Positions 26,421-36,300 of a stretch of 64,000 bases of DNA are shown piece by piece. Numbering within the stretch: the stretch's first letter is position 1; every line of letters starts with the position of its first letter. Position numbers and translations under genes: made by a program. The stretch is from Portibacter marinus (GTDB taxonomy: Bacteria > Bacteroidota > Bacteroidia > Chitinophagales > Saprospiraceae), in the NCBI RefSeq assembly GCF_021533195.1, contig NZ_JAJNKB010000001.1, forward strand, positions 558,001 through 622,000, in the 5' to 3' direction. The notes beneath the pieces were generated by a model. That model searched no databases. It worked only from the letters and a program-made list of their open reading frames with translations, and was not told the origin of the DNA.

Positions 26421-27269
26421 TTATTTTTTCTTCCACATTGCTATGGAATCGTTATTCATCTTGACATAGTCATCATTTCCAGCTTCTTTTGCAAGAGCTA
26501 GTGACTTCTCAGCAACCTTAATGGCTTCATTATACCTGCCTAATTCTGCCAGGATCAAAGATTCTTGTCTCAATTGCCAAAATCTTGGCTCACCAACCTT
26601 GGTTTGCTTTTGCACATATTCAAGAGCTTTGTCCAGATCTTTGCCTGCATTCAGATAATATACTCCCGCAGCATAGTAATCAGCTGGTGTAGGACCAGCT
26701 AAAACGCGATCGATTGCAGCCATGACTTTTACATCTACATCAGTGCTAATCTTCACAGGGATATATACATCATCCCACATCATACCCATTGTTGCACCAT
26801 CACTCGTCAAGTTTCCAAACATAATGGTAAACGTTTCAAAAGACATTTGCAATTTGACAGGCTTAACCATTACTGCAGCTGCAGGATCTTTGTCCACATA
26901 GGCACCCCAGTTTCCACCTTCATAAGGGTAGAAGTGAACAGCCCATTGTGATTGTCCCGGCTTGGTTAAGATGGCGTAAGAACCGGCGTCGAGCTTCTTT
27001 CCTTCAACCATCACATCATCAGAGAAACTGATTTTGGTGGCTTGATTCGCACCAGTTCTCCAAATCTTGTCATAAGGAACAAGAGCATTTGTACCAAATA
27101 TGTCCCTTCCCTTTTTGCTAGGTCTTGAATACTCAAGATTAATCTCACCGATTCCAAATTCCTGAGTTACTGTGGCCTTTGGACTTGGAGCCGGAGTCCT
27201 GATTTGACCCATGGCTGTAGTCATTGCCAATGCACACATCAACAAAGTTAAATTGAATATTTTTCTCAT
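26421..27269 (-). CDS. DUF2911 protein with C-terminal TPR-like helices, exported
   Basis: 282 residues from the ATG at 27269 (MRKIFNLTLLMC), signal peptide ending at about residue 22. The DUF2911 core reads RTPAPSPKATVTQEFGIGEINLEYSRPSKKGRDIFG ... VPYDKIWRTGANQATKISFSDDVMVEGKKLDAGSYAI, an arrangement found widely in Bacteroidota. The last 80 residues (YYLNAGKDLDKALEYVQKQ ... ELGRYNEAIKVAEKSLALA) look like tetratricopeptide helices. Function of DUF2911 is not established. Divergent control cannot be read. Confidence 0.9.
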   Translation of the reverse strand: MRKIFNLTLLMCALAMTTAMGQIRTPAPSPKATVTQEFGIGEINLEYSRPSKKGRDIFGTNALVPYDKIWRTGANQATKISFSDDVMVEGKKLDAGSYAILTKPGQSQWAVHFYPYEGGNWGAYVDKDPAAAVMVKPVKLQMSFETFTIMFGNLTSDGATMGMMWDDVYIPVKISTDVDVKVMAAIDRVLAGPTPADYYAAGVYYLNAGKDLDKALEYVQKQTKVGEPRFWQLRQESLILAELGRYNEAIKVAEKSLALAKEAGNDDYVKMNNDSIAMWKKK

Positions 27270-27307
27270 AATTTTGTATTTGTTTAAATAATGCACGAAA
27301 ATACTAA

Positions 27308-27341
27308 AAACGGCCTGACTATATCAATAATCAGACCGTTT
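27308..27341 (-). terminator. Rho-independent terminator of the giant surface protein gene
   Basis: On the minus strand AAACGGTCTGA-N12-TCAGGCCGTTT pairs over 11 positions with one U-G wobble and is followed by TTAG, giving a run of five T. On the plus strand the wobble becomes a C/A mismatch. It sits about 20 bp below the stop at 27362. Confidence 0.8.
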
Positions 27342-27361
27342 AACACATTATTATCAAAATT

Positions 27362-30300
27362 CTATTTTAGTAATATCATTCGCCTCGAAATCTTTTCATT
27401 GTCCGTCACTAGTTCATAGTAGAACACACCATTTTGATCAAAATCACTCGACTTCAGCACCACCTCATTTCTGCCTTTGATATAGTCGCCGGAAATAGAT
27501 CTCACCAATGCACCAGTAACCGTGTAAACATTGATGGTTGCTTTCTGGTTCGATGGTAGATCAAAACTGATCGTCGTCTTATCCTTCCAAGGATTAGGTG
27601 TATTAACCATTGAAATCATATCGGAGTTACTGATCATTTCTCTTGGAATGATATTCAACGAAAGCGGTCGAATTTTCAAAGCCTCGTCGTATAGTTCATT
27701 ATCAAAAGATACATTAAAGGAGATAGCATCTTCTAACTGCATTGGCTCTGCACTACTCAACTTGATATTGAAGAGTGTTTCGTCACTTCCCACGTTCAAA
27801 TTTTCCTGTGGTAAAATCAGCAAGGTCAACAAAGTTTTGCTTCCTTCTTGTCTAACGGACCAATCTGAGACACTGATATCTAACAACTCTGATGTGATAT
27901 CCACAACACTGATAGAAGGATGCAGCACAAAGCTTATTTGTCCTCCCACCAACTCAAGGTTATGAGATAATTTCACAGGTACAAGCAATTCATCCAAAGC
28001 GTCTATTTTTTGATCGTGGATATTGAAAACCAACGGTGCTCCTCTTCTGACAACATCATTCAACTTGTTCATCTGAATCGATCCATTAACATCACCAACT
28101 TTCATTCCTATGAAGTCAACCTTGTGGCTCTTGTTCATATCATAAACCATGAATGACTCTGGGAATACTTCACTAAACGGATTAGATGCATCCACAAATG
28201 AATATCCCGCATCCACAAATCTCCAGCTCGTATTATTAGGGAATGAGTTTACTAGCCCAAGAATGTTCTTTCTTAAATCCAGCAAGTCCTTTCCTGTAAT
28301 CTTGCCTGATCTATTGATATCCGCGGCAATCAATTGATACGGCGAAGCCAGCTTCGTAATATTCAAAATATGACGCTGAATTAAAATCAAGTCCAGAGAA
28401 GATACACCAGCCATATGATCTGTATTCTTTTCAGGTCTTAGCTCGTATACTTTTTCACTTTGCATTCCAGCAAATCTGTAGAATCCTGAAGCATCCGTCA
28501 TTTCATAAACATCACCATTGATCAGGTCCATACGTACATCCGGAACATGGAGTTTACTTTCGGTAGCTACTGTTCCTTCAATTCCATTCAAGTTGTCAGG
28601 ACATACGTCATTAGGATCAGTGGTCACATAAGAAACGATACAAGTACTAACATTACCACCCTTGTCCTTCACATATATATCTAAGGTGTGAGACTTAAGG
28701 ATAACACTATCACATGTGAACACAATGGTGTCATTAGTCATGTCAAAGTCAGGATTAAATGAATACATTAAATCTGTAGAATCCGTGGTATTGTCTGAAA
28801 CTCCGAAGAACCATTGACCATCAGAAGGAAGCACAACCGTTTCGCCGTCTTCTTCAATCGCAATATTTCTATTTCTACACATTAGTTGTGGAGGTACTGT
28901 ATCCAAAACGATATTAAATACTATTGAGTCCTCCGTTGTGTTGCCACATCGGTCCGTTGCGGTTACTCTAACCGTTGTATTTCCTTCCGGGAAGTCCCCT
29001 ATTATCGTAGTTCCCATTCCACTTACTGTAGTATCAGAAGTATACACCACGCTAATCTCATTGCAGTCTGCAACTTCAAACTCATAGGAAACCAGTGTAT
29101 CACATAGGAACAGTGAGTCTTCTAATGTAATCATTGGCGCCATCTCGTCAATAACAATAATGACTTGCTCAAAAGTGAAAACATTGAATGGATCTGGACA
29201 TGAGTCAATGACCATCCAGGTTCTTACCACCGTATCCTGACAATTCGAATTTGATGTGATAAATTGATCTTCAAATGCAAACCCAAGGTTTGTACACATA
29301 GAATCCGGTATCATCACAGTAGGTCTGCTATCGATGGTATCCGGATCAATGCTGATGCATTGCTCTATGACCAAAGTATCTGCCGGCCAGGTTATGTTTT
29401 CCCCTCCAAAAGAGGAGCCCGTCTGCACGGTTAATATTTGCGAGCATTGACTTGAATTTCCGTTAATATCAGTGGCTGTGAATGTTCTCACGATCGATCC
29501 TGTTCCACATTCGTTCAAATTAAAGGCCACTGTATCAATCACATCTTCCGTTAAAACAGAACAGTTACTACCTATCGTATTTACATTGCCAAAAACGCTT
29601 AAATCATCGACAATATCCACACAATTTATAGTCATATCAGCAGGGCAATTCACGACAGGAGAAATGGTATCCAGAACCATGACCATTGCCGTACAACTGG
29701 TATCACCAAGTGAACTGGAAATCGTCAATGTCACTGGGTTTTCAATACCTACATCATTGCAGAAAAACATATTTCTGTCGATGGATTTTGTAGCATCTTC
29801 AGCACATGGCACACCACTGCCTCCGTCTACATCTGCAACTTCAATGGTCGCTTGTCCGTCTTCACCAAGGTAAACTGTTACATCATTAGCAATACACATG
29901 AGCATACCACCAGATTCTACGGTGACAACTGCCTGGCAATCTGTAGTGTTTCCCGCACTATCTACCGCCATAACATTAATGGTGACATCTCCTATATCAT
30001 CACAGTCGAAACTAGTACGATCTAATATTAGACTATCTAGACCTGAACAAATATCAAAACTTCCATTATCAATATCATCTCCTGTTATCACAGCTTGATC
30101 ATTTCCATCCAGTTGTACGGTAATATCTTGAAGAATACAGACAGGTTCACCTCTGTCGACAACAGTGACATCCTGCTCACAATCTGTAAAGTTACCACTG
30201 TCGTCAGTAATCCGAAGAATTACCGTCTGAGTTCCCAGTCTTTCGCAATTAAAGCCATTATTCATGATCTCTAGGTCGGCTAATTCGCCGCATAAATCAA

Positions 30301-33300
30301 AACTTCCGTTATTGATCAGGTTCGCCGGAATGGTCACCATTGCATCATCAAACAAGTTGACATTGGTAGTTCTGGTTACACATATAGGTGCAACACTATC
30401 TCTTACAGTGACCTGAGCCATACACTCAGTTGTATTCCCACTTTCATCAGTTATGGTTAGCACGACATCTTGAACGGTCCCAGCATCCGGACAACCGAAT
30501 ACAGAAGGAGTTATCGTGCGATCAACCACCATTCCACACTCATCAAAACTTCCATTATCTATTAAGAAGGGATCAATTGTTATGTCCGCTATTGTATCCG
30601 TAACGTTGATGGTAATATCATTCACATCACAAATAGGATCTGCGTTATCAGTAACCAATACTGTCACTGCACATGTTGCAATATTCCCACACTTATCTGT
30701 TACTGTATACACCACGGTATCTAAACCTACTGGATAGATCCCTGACGCATCACCTTCATTAGAATCTGCAAATTCAGAATCATTGGTAATGGTAAATTCA
30801 GTAGTACAGTCACTCAACACACTTGGAATTCCCAATTCTGCTCTTCCTTCACAGGAATCATCTGAAGAACTTACCGTGACACTTGAAGGACATTCGATGA
30901 TCGGTGGCCTGTTGTCAAAAATAGTAATGACTTGAGTTGATGTAAATACCATGGGCTCTCCACACATGAAGGTTACAGTCCAATCTCGAATGATGGTCGT
31001 ACAACTATTATTCACGTTACTGGAATCACGATCATCGAACTCAATATTAGTCATGGTGCAAATACATTCCGGGTCAATCATCGGTCCCCCACCTATAGTT
31101 TCAGGACTCAAGTCGACCACACACTCAGTGATGGTAATGTCAACCGGCATAACAATGCAGTCCTCAACATCTCTACAAATATCAACATCATTGTTATCCT
31201 GGACATCTAAAGTAGTTGTACAAAATCCAACCTGACCTGAAGGAGTAATGGCATAAATTCTAACGGTTCTCATGCCAATGCTGTCACAATCATAAGTTCT
31301 GCAACTGTCTGCAGGATTCTCGGTGAAACTATAAATGAGACTATCCCCACAAGGATGGTAACTACTGGCGTCAAAACTCCTGGCTTTGACAATGGCCATT
31401 TCATCATCAAATTCACCATCATTATCTAAATCCATAGCAGTAAGTCCTACACTAAGACCATCATGACAAACCACAATTGGCTCGACACAATTCTCGATCG
31501 TAAACTTCTGTCGACAGGACACTGTATTTCCACATATATCTGAAAATCTAAATAAAATAGAGTGCTCTCCCAATGGATACTCACCCATGACGGTAACGGT
31601 ATCTCCGGCACCAAAATCTTCCAGATCAAAATCACCATCATTATCGAAATCAATATAATAAGCGTATCGCATCATATCTCCCGGAGTACAATCATCAGAA
31701 GCGCCAGCTGATAAAGTAACTGTCCCTGTTTCACAATTCTCGTTGAAAGAACAGATGGTAACATCCTCACAAGTCGATGTTAATACTGGTGGTACATCGT
31801 TGAAAATTTCTATGACCTGATCATATCTCCAAAACATAAACTCACCATTTTCATCAAATTGGCAGAAGTCTTCTACAAACCAACTTCTGATGATTTTCTG
31901 ACACGTTGTTTCTGAATTTAGAATGTCAAATACTTTGTCAGAATAAGAATAGGCAGGCTGAGTACAGAAACCTTCTCCTATAAATCTTGGATAGCCATTG
32001 GGTTCTGGCAGGTTTTCAGGCAATAAAGAACCTGCATCACATTGTGCAGAAGTGAAGTAATCCTGAGGCCAGATGATGTTGTCAAGGTCAAAAGTATCTT
32101 CTGTTATAACAGTTATAAACTGTGAGGTTGTCGCAGTACCATTTCCATCTGTAGCAATAAATCTACGCTGAATGATACCTGTCCGACACTCATTCAATCC
32201 TGAAAAGACAGTTTCCTGGATTTCTGTATTATTACAGTTGTCCGTGGCTACTGCTTCTCCAAATCTCGATAAGTCATCCAGATCGATGGCTTCAAGACAG
32301 TCAACTGTTAAATTCGGAGGAGCAACAATTGAAGGAGGATTTTTATCCTGAACATGAACACTGACCATACACTGGTTAGCATTTCCAGAAGCATCATATA
32401 CTCTGAGTACAACCATCACTTCTTCCCCGACATCTTCACAACAAAACTCCACTCTGTCGCCAAACAATCCTCCGTCATCCATTCCACATGCCTCTCCTCC
32501 ATCCATTCTTCGGATTTCCAGGCCACCAAAGGCACAATCATCATAACTACCATCGTCGAAGGAGCTCGCAAGAGCATAAGTAGTTCCATCAGTTCTTACA
32601 CTTAAAACAGTATGCTGCTGGCAAATGGCAATCGGAGGTGTTCTATCTTCAACCGTCACTGTAATCGAACAACTACTGGAATTCAGGCAATCATCAGTAA
32701 CAGTGTAAGTGACCTCATGAGTTCCTAGAGGCAACAAAATGGTTCCGCCGTTGGAATTTTCTAAGAACCCACCAGGATAACTGATATCCACTCTTGGATC
32801 TGTAGTGCAATCATCAGACACTAATGCCTGTGGCAAATTGACCACACCCTCGCAAGTAGATCCATTTGAACTTACTGTCATGTCACCGAGGCAAGTAATC
32901 TGAGGTGCCTCCATATCCGCAATATTGATAAATTGTATAATAGTATCCGGGGTGACATTATCACAATACCACTCAAATATGAGCCAGGTCCTCATGATTT
33001 TTGTAACACATCCATTAGTTGGAAACACCTTGTCTTTATAAGTCACACCTAGATTACAGAATTCTCCGCTTGATGGATAAATAGGTTGGCCTTCTAGCAT
33101 TGGCACACCAAATTCAAAAGGGTCCAACTCACCTCCATTCTCTAGCGTATCAAGATAATTGCATGTCAAGGCATTATCATTCATAACCGTTCGGTCTTCA
33201 GGTCCTACAATAGCATCCACATCTGGTCTTAAAACTGAGATTTGTTGCGTACACTCATCTGACTGATTTCCATATTCGTCCTGAGCCTTAAATGACCTTG

Positions 33301-36300
33301 TTAGTATATAGGAATAATCAGGATCACAATCTAATTGGGTCTGAGTCTGTCCAGTGGCAGTCAAAATGATATCTTCTGAACAATTATCAAGTACGAAAGG
33401 TCCATTATACTCCATCATCTCAATACAAGATACTGTAAGGTCGAAACACTCAATCTCAGGAGCTCTTTTGTCTTCCACATAAATCGTAGACCAGCAAGAA
33501 TTACCACTACAATTATCCATGACTTTCGCCACTACCTCTCGATCTACATAATTGTTCCAATCTACGTTGTTTCCCAGCATAAAACCTTGTGGAGTTGTAT
33601 AAATGACCGAGTAAACAGCCTCCACATTTACCGGAGTAGTTAATATCGCATCCGGACTAATGCTTAACATACAATTATTATCCAAAGAAACATTCATATT
33701 GGATAAGCAAGATAAAGTACCCGCGCTTTCACCTATCGTTACGGTTCTCATTGCAGGTGAATAACAAGCAGACTCGTCATTACTGGTAAAAACCAAATCT
33801 ACTTGTGAGCCAACGGTGTTTCCATACTGTACATTCACACACTCAGCATCAGAAGCACCTACTATTGCAGCATCACCATCCACGATCCATTCATTCTCTG
33901 CACTGCCGTCAAAATCGTCGACACAATAGGTAACTAAAGCACCAGTGCACACCCCTTCCGCAGCTTCAAAATTGTTGGTCGCATAGTTGCAAGCTTCATC
34001 ACTAATAATTTCCTGATCACCAACCGTGTTTCTCACCACTACCTCGTAGTCCTCCCCATCTTGTCTCACACCAAAAATGTAGTATTCACTATTGCCTGTT
34101 CCGCCGATCGGATATTCAGGCAATATGTAGCCATCTGGTCCTGTTGCAAATTCGGTCATTGGATATTGAGAGCCCTTTGCAAAATCATCTCCAGTCGGAG
34201 GATTCATTGTAGTAAAACCTGCGTCGAAAAGTCCGTTTGATTGTTCTATATACCAAGTCAGTCCAGATGGAGCAATGATCTGAATAAGTTCTCCAAATTG
34301 ACCTTCTTCCGTATTTGTAGCATTTTCAAGACATATGCATGACTCATTGACAAGAGATGAAAACACAAATACAAAGGCCGGGTCGTGATCGTCTTCGTCC
34401 TCCCCATTCTCTCCATTGACCTGATTATCTGTAGGTCCACCAGGAAGTCCACCTGGGTCATTGTTTCTTTCATCATCAGGATGAGAATCAACATCACTAT
34501 CGCTTAGGTCACGATCATCCATTCCTGTTACATGATCGATCTCGGCATAATTGACCAAGGTTCCGGCAAAGAAATCCTCGCCCACTTTCAGAGTGACCTT
34601 AATTGTAATACTGTCTCCTGGCTGCAATCCTCCTGGAATAGTGATTTCTTTTTTGGCCATTCCTTCGCCGTCCATCAACCACTCAGGATCATTTAATGTC
34701 ATGCCTTCAGGTATATAGTCTACAATACCAATAGTTTTGGCGGCGATTTCACCTTGATTTAAGACTTTGATTTCAAATTCAACATCACTCCCCGCTTTTA
34801 CGGAATTTGATATGGTTGTTTTAATCAAAGCCAGGTCAAAGAGCTGATAATTTAAGATGGCGGGATCATGATCGTCTTCATCTATGGTTCCGTTATCGTT
34901 AATCTCGTTATCAGTACCGTCATATGGGTTTCCGCCATTATCATTGTCTCTGATGCCATCTGGCGTGGAATCTACGTCGGAGTTTTCATTCCCGTATTCA
35001 TCAACAGCGGCACTAATTTCCGCATAAATGATGATTTCATTTCCAGGAATTAAATTTCCAGTCTCAAGGGTTAAGCTTATGGTTCTTGAGGTCAATGGGT
35101 TGATGCTTTCATCGATTAAATAGGTAACAGTCGAATCATCCAATAACTTCCATCCATCATTGATATCAGGATTAAAGATTAAATCCTCAGGTAAGTAATC
35201 TGAAATCGTAACACTTTGGGCAGCAATAGAACCCTGATTGAAAATGGTGATCTTAAATTCCACAGAGGAATTGGATACCACTTGTTCTCCAGGATCTGTA
35301 AGTTCTTTTCTTAATGCTAAATCAAATATACCTACAGTTGCAGGATCATGGTCATCTTCATCTATTGTACCATCATCGTTAATTTCATCATCTGTTGCCT
35401 GTCCTACAACGCCACCATTATCATTATCAACGATATTATCGGGGGTAGAATCCACATCTTCCAGCGGATTGCCATCTGCATCGAATGCAGCTCCTATTTC
35501 TGCATAGTTTACCAATTGACTAGTGGTTGCACCCTCGTTTACGATTAGCTTGATATAAAGCTCGTGCTTAGAACCAGGAGTCAACGGTTCGCCCAATAAT
35601 GTTTGTGCAATACCATCATCTAATTTCCATCCTGGATTTTGGCCCGGATCAAAAGTGTATGCTTCGGTCAAATAGTCATTGACAATCACTTCATCTGCCG
35701 CAATGCCACCTTGATTGAAAACCGTGATTTTATAAGTGACGACACTGCCATATTTAACCGCGTATGCACTGATCAACTCCTTTCTGAGTGCCAGATCAAA
35801 ACCTCCGGCTGGAGTAAATCCAATATCAAAGGTGTGGTCTGACTCATCAGCGCTCCCTGTAGTTACTTTGATTGCAGGCTTTCCTTCAAAAACTTCACAT
35901 GCATCTGAGATAGTCGCATCGCTGTCATTGATATCTGGTTGAGTACCAAAACCAACGTCTGCTTTGGCCAGAGTATAGGATGTACTTTCAGTCGTAAGGA
36001 TACCGGAGTCCATGTTAAAATCCTCATCCACTACAACGATATAATACATCGCTCCTGAGGCAGGTCCATCAAAAATCCCATCATGATTAAGATCTACATT
36101 GCTTTCATTGAAATAGTAATTACCGTTGGCAGCTGTGGTTGTACTGCCTACTTCTTCACATTGCTCATTGTACAATTTAAGATCTACATTTGGCATGTGT
36201 GGTTCCCCAGCATCCTGAATGCCGTCGTTGTCAGTATCCACCCATAAAAGATTGCCAATTTCTAAAGGTAGGTCACCGCAAATCGTAACCATATCTCCAA

